Source: Avibacterium volantium_A (GTDB lineage Bacteria; Pseudomonadota; Gammaproteobacteria; Enterobacterales; Pasteurellaceae). Taken from it: 48,216 nucleotides of DNA. The notes under the pieces were generated by a model. That model made no database searches and had not been told where the DNA came from. It saw only the letters and a program-made list of their open reading frames with translations. Below, piece by piece: positions 34,060 through 42,105 of this stretch; within the stretch, counting starts at the first letter, position 1; each line of letters opens with the position of its first letter. The position numbers and the translations under genes were made by a program. The stretch is taken from positions 1-48,216 of the forward strand of contig NZ_JBMMGT010000018.1 in NCBI RefSeq assembly GCF_049366555.1, written 5' to 3'.

Positions 34060-35940
34060 ATGAACAAAAATCAAGAAACTCGTGGATTTCAATCTGAAGT
34101 TAAACAATTACTTCAATTAATGATCCACTCACTTTACTCGAATAAAGAAATCTTCCTGCGTGAGCTAATCTCAAATGCGTCTGATGCGGCGGACAAGTTG
34201 CGTTTTAAAGCGCTTTCTGCACCAGAATTATATGAAGGTGATGGCGATTTAAAAGTGCGTATCAGCTTTGATGAAGAAAAAGGAACGATCACCATTAGCG
34301 ATAACGGAATTGGAATGACGCGTGAGCAAGTGATCGATCATTTAGGGACGATTGCGAAATCAGGAACGAAAGAATTTTTGAGCGCACTTGGCGCGGATCA
34401 AGCGAAAGACAGCCAGCTTATCGGGCAATTTGGTGTCGGTTTTTATTCTGCTTTTATTGTGGCGGATAAAGTAACCGTGAAAACCCGTGCAGCAGGCGTG
34501 CCTGCTGATCAAGGTGTGTTGTGGGAATCCACCGGTGAAGGTGAATATACCGTTGAAAACATTGAGAAAAAAGATCGTGGAACGGAGATCACATTGCACT
34601 TGCGTGCGGAAGATAAAGAGTTTGCCAACGCGTGGCGTTTGCGTGAAATCATCAGCAAATATTCCGATCATATTGGCTTGCCAGTTGAAATTCTAAGCAA
34701 AGAATATGATGATGAGGGCAAAGAAACAGGAGTGAAATGGGAAAAGATCAACAAAGCCCAAGCCCTATGGACACGCTCAAAAGGCGAAATCTCTGATGAA
34801 GAATATAAAGAATTTTACAAACATTTAAGCCACGATTTTGCTGATCCGCTTTTATGGGCGCACAATAAAGTAGAAGGAAATCAAGAATATACCAGCCTGC
34901 TTTATGTGCCGTCTAAAGCCCCTTGGGATCTCTTTAACCGTGATCACAAACAAGGCTTGAAGCTCTATGTGCAACGTGTGTTTATTATGGACGATGCGGA
35001 ACAATTTATGCCGAATTATCTGCGTTTTGTGCGTGGTTTAATTGATAGCAATGATTTACCGCTCAACGTTTCTCGTGAAATTCTGCAAGATAACAAAGTA
35101 ACCGCAGCCTTGCGTAAAGCGCTTACCAAGCGTTCATTACAAATGTTAGAAAAATTAGCGAAAGACAATCCAGAGCAATATTTACAATTCTGGAAAGAAT
35201 TTGGCTTAGTGTTAAAAGAAGGGGTGGCGGAAGATGTGGCTAACCGTGAGCAAATTGCCCGTTTATATCGTTTTGCTTCAACGCATAATGATAGCAGCGA
35301 GCAAACCGTTTCCCTGCAAGATTATGTTTCGCGAATGAAAGAAGGACAAAAAGCCATTTATTATATCACGGCAGATAGCTATATTGCGGCAAAAAATAGT
35401 CCGCACTTAGAACTGTTTAATAAGAAAGGCATTGAAGTGTTGTTGCTTTCTGATCGTATTGATGAATGGATGGTAAGTTATCTCACCGAATTTGATGACA
35501 AACCATTGCAGCCTATCACCAAGTCCGATCTTGATTTAGGCGATTTAGCGGATCAAGAACAGGAAGAACAAAAGACACAAGATAAAGCCTTTGGTGCTTT
35601 CGTTGAACGCGTGAAAACCTTATTGGGGGATCGCGTGAAAACGGTACGTTTAACGCACCGTTTAACGGATACCCCAGTGGTGGTTTCAACGGATAACGAT
35701 CAAATGACCACACAAATGGCGAAATTGTTTGCTATGAGCGGGCAGCCAGTGCCAGAAGTGAAATATACTCTTGAGTTAAATCCAGACCATTCGTTAGTGA
35801 AAAAAGTGGCAGAGATAACAGACGATGTAGCCTTTGCAAATTGGGTGGAATTACTGCTTGAACAGGCCATGTTTGCGGAGCGCGGATCGCTGGAAAATCC
35901 AACCGCATTCATTAAACGTGTAAATGAGTTGTTATCTTAA
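34060..35940 (+). CDS. htpG: Chaperone HtpG (Hsp90)
   Basis: Cytosolic Hsp90 ATPase that remodels client proteins. 626 aa from ATG 34060, which follows the ribosome site AGAGGA; the 19-codon upstream extension lies over the promoter and is rejected. GHKL ATP-binding motifs are ELISNASDAADKLRF, DNGIGMT and GQFGVGFYSAF; the middle-domain RGLIDSNDLPLNVSREILQ is typical. Confidence 0.97.
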   Translation: MNKNQETRGFQSEVKQLLQLMIHSLYSNKEIFLRELISNASDAADKLRFKALSAPELYEGDGDLKVRISFDEEKGTITISDNGIGMTREQVIDHLGTIAKSGTKEFLSALGADQAKDSQLIGQFGVGFYSAFIVADKVTVKTRAAGVPADQGVLWESTGEGEYTVENIEKKDRGTEITLHLRAEDKEFANAWRLREIISKYSDHIGLPVEILSKEYDDEGKETGVKWEKINKAQALWTRSKGEISDEEYKEFYKHLSHDFADPLLWAHNKVEGNQEYTSLLYVPSKAPWDLFNRDHKQGLKLYVQRVFIMDDAEQFMPNYLRFVRGLIDSNDLPLNVSREILQDNKVTAALRKALTKRSLQMLEKLAKDNPEQYLQFWKEFGLVLKEGVAEDVANREQIARLYRFASTHNDSSEQTVSLQDYVSRMKEGQKAIYYITADSYIAAKNSPHLELFNKKGIEVLLLSDRIDEWMVSYLTEFDDKPLQPITKSDLDLGDLADQEQEEQKTQDKAFGAFVERVKTLLGDRVKTVRLTHRLTDTPVVVSTDNDQMTTQMAKLFAMSGQPVPEVKYTLELNPDHSLVKKVAEITDDVAFANWVELLLEQAMFAERGSLENPTAFIKRVNELLS

Positions 35941-35960
35941 TAAATTAGGTTAGAATAGAG

Positions 35961-35993
35961 GCGTTGTCTAAAACTAGGCAACGCTTATTTTTT
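35961..35993 (+). terminator. htpG terminator
   Basis: The stem GCGTTGTCT (35961-35969) / AGGCAACGC (35976-35984) includes one G-T pair and is followed by TTATTTTTT. Confidence 0.85.
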
Positions 35994-36013
35994 GACTTAT
36001 AAAAAGGAATGGT

Positions 36014-36277
36014 ATGAAAAAATTTATTGTCGTTATAAGCTTATTGTTATCTGCTTGTAGTTCAGTACTGAATGTTACTCAATCGGCTAAATTAGCTAAC
36101 AGCTGCCAAACCTATTTCAATATTTTAGATGAGAATGTTGCCACTTCCACCCTACCTGCGGAAACCTTGCAGGCATTACAACAGGATTTTGCACAATATC
36201 GCAAAGAATTTACAAAACTCTCTGCTGAGAAACAAGAACAATTCTGCCGTGCGCGTTTGGCACGTTTTCAACATTAA
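36014..36277 (+). CDS. Small predicted lipoprotein
   Basis: 87 aa with a type II signal peptide: MKKFIVVISLL and lipobox LSAC, Cys15 the acylated residue. The mature part of about 73 residues is helical in character, with two further Cys (SCQTYF and QFCRAR) that could pair in the periplasm. Strong ribosome site AAAGGAA. I do not recognise a named family. A similar small lipoprotein is expected next to htpG in related genomes, but I cannot confirm it here. Confidence 0.75.
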   Translation: MKKFIVVISLLLSACSSVLNVTQSAKLANSCQTYFNILDENVATSTLPAETLQALQQDFAQYRKEFTKLSAEKQEQFCRARLARFQH

Positions 36278-36307
36278 TTTTCTTTCCCTGCGTAACAAGG
36301 AGCGTCA

Positions 36308-37042
36308 ATGAGCATTTTTATTGCGTGGGGAAATATTCATCAGTCTTATCCTTTCGAGCAAATTCCAACGGCATTACTCACGCCTAAATTATGTCAAGCA
36401 CCGCCTGAACAACCGCGTTTGTTGCAACGTTATCGTTGCCGTTGGATGGCGCATTTTTTGCTATGGCAATTATTAAAAACCGCAAAAATTTCTACCGCAC
36501 TTTTATCGCAAATCGCATACAGCCAAAGCCAGCGCCCTTATTTTCTTACGCCGAATATTGATTTTAATATCAGCCATTCAGGCGATTGGGTGGCGGTGAT
36601 ACTCAAGGTTAATGAAAAAAATGAAATCCAAAGTGCGGTGGGAATTGACATTGAATTTCCGCAAAAAGAACGGGATTATGCTGCCTTGCTTGGTCATTTC
36701 GCCCCCGAACAAGAACAACAATGGTTTGCAAAGCAGCCCGACAAAAAAACAGCTTTTTATCGTATTTGGTGTTTGCGTGAAGCGCTGTTGAAATCCCAAG
36801 GTGTGGGCATTGTGAAATTATCGGAAGTGGATCACCAAGCAGAGAGTCTGCAATTATTTTCTGCCTATTGCCCGCAAGGGGAAGCCATATTTACGCAAGA
36901 ATTGCCCTTTTATTTGGCCGTTTTCGCTAATGCAACCCTGGCAACAGCGCATTATTTTTATTGGAATGATGAAGGCTTAATTCCCACTGAATTAAGGCAA
37001 AAAATTTGCTATAAAGTAAACCACACTTTAACGGATTTTTGA
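36308..37042 (+). CDS. Sfp-type 4'-phosphopantetheinyl transferase
   Basis: Transfers phosphopantetheine from CoA to Ser36 of ACP. 244 aa; NISHSGDWVAV (88-97), Mg ligands Asp114 and Glu116 in VGIDIE, and WCLREALLK (154-162) with Glu158 and Lys162. Haemophilus is known to use this Sfp-like enzyme and to lack AcpS, so this is probably the enzyme that activates AcpP. The PPTase-hflK-hflC order is the same as in H. influenzae. Contains two USS copies. Confidence 0.88.
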   Translation: MSIFIAWGNIHQSYPFEQIPTALLTPKLCQAPPEQPRLLQRYRCRWMAHFLLWQLLKTAKISTALLSQIAYSQSQRPYFLTPNIDFNISHSGDWVAVILKVNEKNEIQSAVGIDIEFPQKERDYAALLGHFAPEQEQQWFAKQPDKKTAFYRIWCLREALLKSQGVGIVKLSEVDHQAESLQLFSAYCPQGEAIFTQELPFYLAVFANATLATAHYFYWNDEGLIPTELRQKICYKVNHTLTDF

Positions 37043-37136
37043 TGGATTAAAGGGAAGGAAAGCGGGTAATCTGCCCTAGACTTCACTTATTATTTTGTTT
37101 AGACTTGTAACAATTTTTTGACAAATGGAGAAAAGA

Positions 37137-38360
37137 ATGTCCTTTAATGGTTCAGATCAAGATCCTTGGGGAAAACCAGGGAGCAACCCAAATCAATCGG
37201 ATAACAAATCCGATCCAAATAACCAATGGGATAAGCGTAATAAGCAGGAACAATCCCCACCTGATCTTGAAGAAGTCTTTAGTAATTTATTGAAAAAACT
37301 CGGTGGTGGCCAAAATGGTGGCAACCATAACGGTGGCGGCAAAGGCCTGTCATTTGGCTTAGGGAAATTGTTACCTGTTGCTGCGGTGATTGGTGCGATT
37401 GTTTGGGGCGTGAGCGGTTTTTACACCGTGAAAGAAGCGGAGCGTGGCGTGGTGTTACGTTTTGGTGAGCTGGAAAAAATCGTGCAACCGGGTTTGAACT
37501 GGAAACCAACTTTCGTAGATAAAGCGATTCCCGTTAATGTGGAACAAGTGAAAGAGCTGAAAACCCAAGGCGCAATGCTCACTCGCGATGAAAATATGGT
37601 GAAAGTGGAAATGACCGTGCAATATCGCGTGAGTGATCCAGCGAAATATTTATTTAGCGTAACCAATGCCGATGACAGCTTAAACCAAGCTACCGACAGT
37701 GCGTTGCGTTATGTGATTGGACATATGTCAATGGACGATATTTTAACCACAGGGCGTTCCATTGTGCGTGAAGACACTTGGAAAGCCTTGAATAGCATTA
37801 TTCAGCCTTATGATATGGGGCTAGAAGTGCTTGATGTGAACTTCCAATCTGCGCGCCCGCCAGAAGAAGTGAAAGCCGCCTTTGATGATGCGATCAAAGC
37901 ACAAGAAGATGAGCAACGTTATATTCGTGAAGCGGAAGCCTATGCTCGTGAGCAAGAGCCAATCGCACGTGGTAATGCACAACGCATTATTGAAGAAGCC
38001 ACCGCCTATAAAGATCAAGTGGTGTTAAATGCGCAAGGGGAGGTGGAGCGTTTCCAACGCTTATTGCCTGAATTTAAAGCAGCGCCGCAATTATTGCGTG
38101 ATCGCTTATATATTCAAACGATGGAAAAAGTGATGGCAAACACGCCAAAAGTGTTGCTTGATAGCAACGGCAATAATTTAAGTGTGCTGCCGCTCGATAA
38201 AATTTTATCGCAAAAAAATAGTGAAAAAAGCACCGCACCTAACTCATCAAATTCACAAAGTGCGGTGAAAAATCAGGAAATTTATTCCGAGTCTCGCGCT
38301 TTTTCCAACAGTGAGAACGATCAACAATCATCTGAAAATCGCCAAGGGAGATTTAACTAA
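37137..38360 (+). CDS. hflK: HflK, FtsH-protease modulator
   Basis: Membrane SPFH protein that forms, with HflC, a cage around the FtsH protease. 407 aa from ATG 37137, which has GGAGAAAAG before it; an ATG four codons upstream overlaps that ribosome site and is less likely. Gly- and Asn-rich N-terminus (DPWGKPGSNPNQ), one membrane segment (LLPVAAVIGAIVWGVSGF), then the SPFH domain (VVLRFGELEKIVQPGLNW). The Ser- and Asn-rich tail is encoded across an inverted, partly decayed USS pair. Confidence 0.94.
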   Translation: MSFNGSDQDPWGKPGSNPNQSDNKSDPNNQWDKRNKQEQSPPDLEEVFSNLLKKLGGGQNGGNHNGGGKGLSFGLGKLLPVAAVIGAIVWGVSGFYTVKEAERGVVLRFGELEKIVQPGLNWKPTFVDKAIPVNVEQVKELKTQGAMLTRDENMVKVEMTVQYRVSDPAKYLFSVTNADDSLNQATDSALRYVIGHMSMDDILTTGRSIVREDTWKALNSIIQPYDMGLEVLDVNFQSARPPEEVKAAFDDAIKAQEDEQRYIREAEAYAREQEPIARGNAQRIIEEATAYKDQVVLNAQGEVERFQRLLPEFKAAPQLLRDRLYIQTMEKVMANTPKVLLDSNGNNLSVLPLDKILSQKNSEKSTAPNSSNSQSAVKNQEIYSESRAFSNSENDQQSSENRQGRFN

Positions 38361-39244
38361 TGCGTAAGATTTTAACCCCTGTTTTACTGGTATTGCTTGC
38401 GGTGATTTATTCTAGCCTTGTGATTGTAGATGAAGGCACGCGCGGCATTATGTTGCGTTTCGGCAAAGTTCATCGTGATTCTGACAATAAAGTGATGGTG
38501 TATGAGCCGGGTTTACACCTTAAAATCCCATTTATTGACTCAATGAAAGTGTTAGATGCGCGTATTCGCACCCTTGATGGCGCGCCAGATCGCTTTGTTA
38601 CCGTTGAGAAAAAGGATCTTTTAGTGGATTCTTATGTGAAATGGCGAATCAGTGATTTCGGCCGTTTCTTCACCGCAACAGGTGGTGGCGATTATACTCA
38701 AGCGTCCAACTTATTACGCCGTAAAGTGAATGACCGTTTACGCTCTGAAGTGGGTTCACGCACCATTAAAGACATTGTGTCAGGGACGCGCGGCGAATTA
38801 ATGGTTGGCGCGCGCAAAGCCTTGAATACAGGGCAAGATAGCACCTCAGAATTAGGGATCGAAGTGGTTGATGTACGAGTAAAACAAATCAATCTCCCTG
38901 ATGAGGTGTCTTCATCAATTTACCAACGTATGCGTGCAGAACGTGATGCAGTGGCCCGTGAACATCGTTCACAAGGTAAAGAAAAAGCGGCATTTATTCA
39001 AGCCGATGTGGATCGTAAAGTTACGGTAATTTTGGCCACCGCCAATAAAACAGCACAAGAATTGCGTGGTAACGGTGATGCCGCCGCCGCCAAACTCTAC
39101 GCTGATGCCTTTGCGCAAGAACCTGAATTTTACAGCTTTGTGCGTAGTATGAAAGCCTACGAAAAAAGCTTTGCAGAATCAAACAATATGCTGATTCTCA
39201 AACCAGACAGCGACTTCTTCCGCTTTATGCAAGCGCCGAAGTAA
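38360..39244 (+). CDS. hflC: HflC, FtsH-protease modulator
   Basis: Partner of HflK. 294 aa; N-terminal membrane segment (ILTPVLLVLLAVIYSSLVIV), then the SPFH domain with GIMLRFGKV and PGLHLKIPF and a helical region with RSQGKEKAAFIQADVDRK. The ATG uses the last base of the hflK stop, so translation is coupled. Last backbone gene before the accessory region. Confidence 0.95.
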   Translation: MRKILTPVLLVLLAVIYSSLVIVDEGTRGIMLRFGKVHRDSDNKVMVYEPGLHLKIPFIDSMKVLDARIRTLDGAPDRFVTVEKKDLLVDSYVKWRISDFGRFFTATGGGDYTQASNLLRRKVNDRLRSEVGSRTIKDIVSGTRGELMVGARKALNTGQDSTSELGIEVVDVRVKQINLPDEVSSSIYQRMRAERDAVAREHRSQGKEKAAFIQADVDRKVTVILATANKTAQELRGNGDAAAAKLYADAFAQEPEFYSFVRSMKAYEKSFAESNNMLILKPDSDFFRFMQAPK

Positions 39245-39318
39245 AATATATAAGGGCTATATCTATATTAGATTAGCCCTAAACTCCTCACTATTCTCAC
39301 AAAATATTCACTTGCTTT

Positions 39319-39362
39319 TGCTATAATTTTATAATTGAAGCTAGAGGAAATTATAAAATTAT
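39319..39362 (+). promoter_or_regulatory. Extended -10 promoter and inverted repeat at the WYL gene
   Basis: TGCTATAAT (39319-39327) is an extended -10. It overlaps the left arm of a perfect 14-bp inverted repeat: ATAATTTTATAATT (39323-39336) against AATTATAAAATTAT (39349-39362), whose right arm enters the ATG at 39361. The 12-nt loop holds the ribosome site AGAGGA. It is a likely operator for autoregulation. Confidence 0.6.
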
Positions 39363-40347
39363 GACAACTCGACCAAAAGATATTGATGCTACGCTTTTGC
39401 AGATAGAAATTTTAAGGATTATTCCTAGGCTGCCAGCGAGCATAGAGGCAAAAACGATTCACGAAAAACTGAAAGATTTAGGCTTTAATCGTGATTTACG
39501 TAGTATTCAGAGAACGCTACAAGCACTTTGCTTACATTTTGATGATTTAGAATGTAACAACGATAGCAAGCCTTATACCTATTATTGGAAAGAGCGTTCA
39601 GCTGGATTTGCGCTACCCGTTTTAAATGAGCAACAATCACTATTACTCAAACTTGCAGAAAAACAACTTAAATATCTGTTACCTGCAAATATTATGTCCT
39701 CAATGAAACCTTTTTTCGAGCAAGCTGATAGAATGGTTTCAGGTACTTACCCAAATGAAAAAGAGAAGCCTACACATCAATGGCTCAATAAAGTTTGTGT
39801 CACTCCAACAACTTTACCATTAATTCCTGCCAAAATTGGAGAGGATATTTTTTCAGCCGTTAGCCAAGCGCTGTATCAGAACAAGTTACTCAAGATCGAA
39901 TATCAAAACTCAAGTGGTAAACAACACTCTGCAACTATTATGCCTTTGGCAATTGCACAGCAAGGAGCGAGCATTTACCTCATTTGTCGTTTTGATGGAT
40001 TCTCCGATAATCGAATACTGGCAATGCATCGTATCTGTAAAGCAGACATCTCTACATTTAGCTTTGAACGACCTAAAGATTTCAACTTGCAGGTCTATCA
40101 AGATGAGGGCTATTTAGGTTTTACCCGTTATCAAACTATCCGTAAAATTTGCTTGACGTTTTCTATTGCAAAATGGGCAGGATTTCATTTAACGGAAACG
40201 CCTCTTTCCAATGATCAACAGATTTTAGAAGAAAGCGATAAACATTACCGTTTTCGTGCAACCCTGCCTGAAAATGATATGTTGGATTGGTGGATTTTAA
40301 AATTTGGTGAGGATATTTGGGATATTGAGCGGGAGCCATTAACATAG
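39361..40347 (+). CDS. WYL-domain transcriptional regulator
   Basis: 328 aa. The N-terminal 80 residues form a winged helix-turn-helix (RDLRSIQRTLQAL is the recognition-helix region), followed by a WYL domain (about 140-230; ASIYLICRFDGFSDNRILAMHRI) and a C-terminal WCX-like extension (WILKFGEDIWDIE). Regulators of this build (BrxR, CapW, PafBC type) sense ligands, often nucleic acid, and frequently repress defence operons. It heads the accessory cluster and has an inverted repeat at its own start. What it controls is inferred. Confidence 0.85.
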   Translation: MTTRPKDIDATLLQIEILRIIPRLPASIEAKTIHEKLKDLGFNRDLRSIQRTLQALCLHFDDLECNNDSKPYTYYWKERSAGFALPVLNEQQSLLLKLAEKQLKYLLPANIMSSMKPFFEQADRMVSGTYPNEKEKPTHQWLNKVCVTPTTLPLIPAKIGEDIFSAVSQALYQNKLLKIEYQNSSGKQHSATIMPLAIAQQGASIYLICRFDGFSDNRILAMHRICKADISTFSFERPKDFNLQVYQDEGYLGFTRYQTIRKICLTFSIAKWAGFHLTETPLSNDQQILEESDKHYRFRATLPENDMLDWWILKFGEDIWDIEREPLT

Positions 40348-40407
40348 TTTACACGCTATATAATTTGAATAAAATGCCCTGCTAAACAGTCAATTAGGGG
40401 AAACCTT

Positions 40408-41154
40408 ATGCCATTTCAACTTACATTCTGCCAGCAAGCTGGTAATGATAAAAAACACAACCAAGATGCCTTATTCAATGGGGTGAACGTTTACCAATGG
40501 AAGCTAAAAAATGCTGAAAATGTTATTTTATATGAGGATAGCGTAATTTTTGGCATTGCCGATGGCGTCTCTAATAGCCCAAAACCTCAACTCGCTAGCC
40601 GATTTCTAATGGAACAATTAAGTCAATGCCAATCGCTTAGTTCAGCTTGGCTAAGGGATATTCAAAATAAGTTAAGTGAACGATATGCACAATCTTATTT
40701 TGGAACAAGTAGTACCTTTGTTGGCTGTGAATTATATGCAGATGGAAGTGGTAAAATAGTCAATACAGGCGATAGCCGAGCTTATAAAATCACGATAAAT
40801 GGCGAGTGGCAACAACTCAGTTTTGATCATACTATTCTTGCTGAAATGCAGGCTCAAGGTTTGGCTGATGAGCAAACGGAATATGCGGCAATGTATCAAG
40901 GTTTATCTGATTGTATTAGTGCTAATTTTGATGAGGCAGATTTCCGTATTCATATTGCAACATTTCAACTAGCAAAAGGCGAAAGCATATTACTTTGTTC
41001 AGATGGTTTGCACAATTACATCACGCCAATACAGATTAAACAAATTTGGCAAAAATATCCTAATAGCATTGAACGCCTTCAAACTTGTAGAAAAATGGTA
41101 AAAAAGCACCGCACTTATGATGATTTTTCTGTCATTATGTGCGAATTTTTATAA
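40408..41154 (+). CDS. PP2C-family serine/threonine phosphatase
   Basis: 248 aa, a compact single-domain metal-dependent phosphatase. Metal-binding Asp residues appear in NQDA (Asp20), IADGVS (near 52), LLCSDGLHNY (near 198) and YDDFSV (238-239), with the GTSSTFVG and NTGDSRAY blocks between. All motifs are present, so it should be active. No kinase gene is seen nearby, so its substrate is unknown. Ribosome site AGGGGAAA; 60 bp after the WYL gene. It contains the only exact USS of the accessory region (41108-41116). Confidence 0.88.
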   Translation: MPFQLTFCQQAGNDKKHNQDALFNGVNVYQWKLKNAENVILYEDSVIFGIADGVSNSPKPQLASRFLMEQLSQCQSLSSAWLRDIQNKLSERYAQSYFGTSSTFVGCELYADGSGKIVNTGDSRAYKITINGEWQQLSFDHTILAEMQAQGLADEQTEYAAMYQGLSDCISANFDEADFRIHIATFQLAKGESILLCSDGLHNYITPIQIKQIWQKYPNSIERLQTCRKMVKKHRTYDDFSVIMCEFL

Positions 41155-41155
41155 T
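41127..41155 (+). promoter_or_regulatory. Candidate promoter of the sirtuin gene
   Basis: TTCTGT-N17-TATAAT, with the -10 at 41150-41155 overlapping the PP2C stop. The 15-bp palindrome follows 5 bp later, in an operator position. Confidence 0.4.
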
Positions 41156-41159
41156 TCAA

Positions 41160-41174
41160 CGACACAATTTGTCG
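41160..41174. promoter_or_regulatory. 15-bp palindromic operator, copy 1
   Basis: CGACACAATTTGTCG, containing CGACA/TGTCG arms. It lies between PP2C and the sirtuin gene, just after a TATAAT. It differs by one base from copy 2 at 46059-46073. It might also act as a weak hairpin terminator for PP2C. Confidence 0.6.
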
Positions 41175-41214
41175 CTTTTCTAACTAAAATGATAAAAAAA
41201 CAAAGGAGGAAGTG

Positions 41215-42045
41215 ATGAATAACGATCTAAATTATGCGGTTGAACTTATTCGCCAAGCTGATGGTATTTTGATTACTGCAGGAGCTGGAATGTCTGTTGA
41301 TAGTGGTCTGCCAGATTTTAGAAGTGTTGGAGGATTTTGGAATGCCTACCCTCCACTTAAAAAATTTAATTTGCAATTTATAGATATTGCAACACCTCTT
41401 GCCTATGAACAACGTCCTGAACTTGCTAAATGGTTTTTTGCTCATCGCTTAAATCAATATCGTCAAGCCGAACCTCACGAAGGTTATACCATTTTAAAAC
41501 GCTGGGCAGAAAATAAGCAATATGGTTATTTTGTATTTACCAGTAATGTGGACGGGCATTTTCGTAAAGCAGGATTTAATGAAAGTCGAATTTACGAGTG
41601 CCACGGCACGTTAGATCGCTTGCAATGTATGAATAATTGTCAAAACCAATCTTGGTGGTCTTATGGCTACAACCCTATTACAGATGATGAACAATGTATA
41701 GTCGTTAGCGAAGCTCCAACTTGTCCTAATTGTGGGGGCTTAGCTCGGCAAAATGTAATGATGTTTAATGACGATATTTATTGCGAAAACTATCAACTGG
41801 CTAAATATACACGACTTAATGAATGGCTAGGTAAAATTCAGCGTCTCATAGTCATTGAAATCGGTGCCGGAAAAGTTGTACCGATAGTTCGCCGTTTTTC
41901 TGAACGCATCGCCAAACAGAAAAAAGGTAGTTTAATTCGTATTAACCCGATTGATGCAGGTGTGCCAAAAATGCACTTTTTGAGCTTGAAAATGGGAGGA
42001 TTAGAGGCGTTGAGAGCAATTGATGAGTTATTGCAAGCAGATTAA
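41215..42045 (+). CDS. Sir2-family NAD-dependent deacylase (sirtuin)
   Basis: 276 aa. NAD-binding GAGMSVDSGLPDFR (from about residue 22), TSNVDGHF, catalytic His130 in ECHG, and a zinc site with Cys138, Cys142, Cys170 and Cys173 (CMNNC ... CPNC). GAGKVVPIVR near the C-terminus is the second NAD loop. The catalytic His and zinc ribbon point to a true deacylase (or ADP-ribosyl-type sirtuin) rather than the NADase-type SIR2 of Thoeris or DSR. ATG 41215 is chosen over the GTG one codon upstream because AGGAGG (41204-41209) is correctly spaced. Confidence 0.87.
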   Translation: MNNDLNYAVELIRQADGILITAGAGMSVDSGLPDFRSVGGFWNAYPPLKKFNLQFIDIATPLAYEQRPELAKWFFAHRLNQYRQAEPHEGYTILKRWAENKQYGYFVFTSNVDGHFRKAGFNESRIYECHGTLDRLQCMNNCQNQSWWSYGYNPITDDEQCIVVSEAPTCPNCGGLARQNVMMFNDDIYCENYQLAKYTRLNEWLGKIQRLIVIEIGAGKVVPIVRRFSERIAKQKKGSLIRINPIDAGVPKMHFLSLKMGGLEALRAIDELLQAD

Positions 42046-42062
42046 ATCTGATGAAATTTTGT

Positions 42063-42076
42063 TACAATATGTTGTA
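42063..42076. promoter_or_regulatory. Promoter and dyad upstream of the DUF262 pair
   Basis: TGTTACAAT is an extended -10 (42060-42068). It overlaps a TACAA-N4-TTGTA dyad (42063-42076). The ACAA...TTGT core recalls the palindromes at 41160 and 46059, though the spacing differs. Confidence 0.35.
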
Positions 42077-42105
42077 TTTCAAATTATAGAAAGTAGGAAA
42101 ATAGA

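Noticed and set aside
40408..41154. TerY-P type (vWA, PP2C, kinase) module
   Set aside because: The PP2C is present, but no vWA domain or kinase is seen in the window.
41215..42045. Thoeris or DSR-type defence SIR2 NADase
   Set aside because: The protein is short, with the catalytic His and zinc Cys set of deacylases, and no TIR, SLOG or other defence domain is attached.
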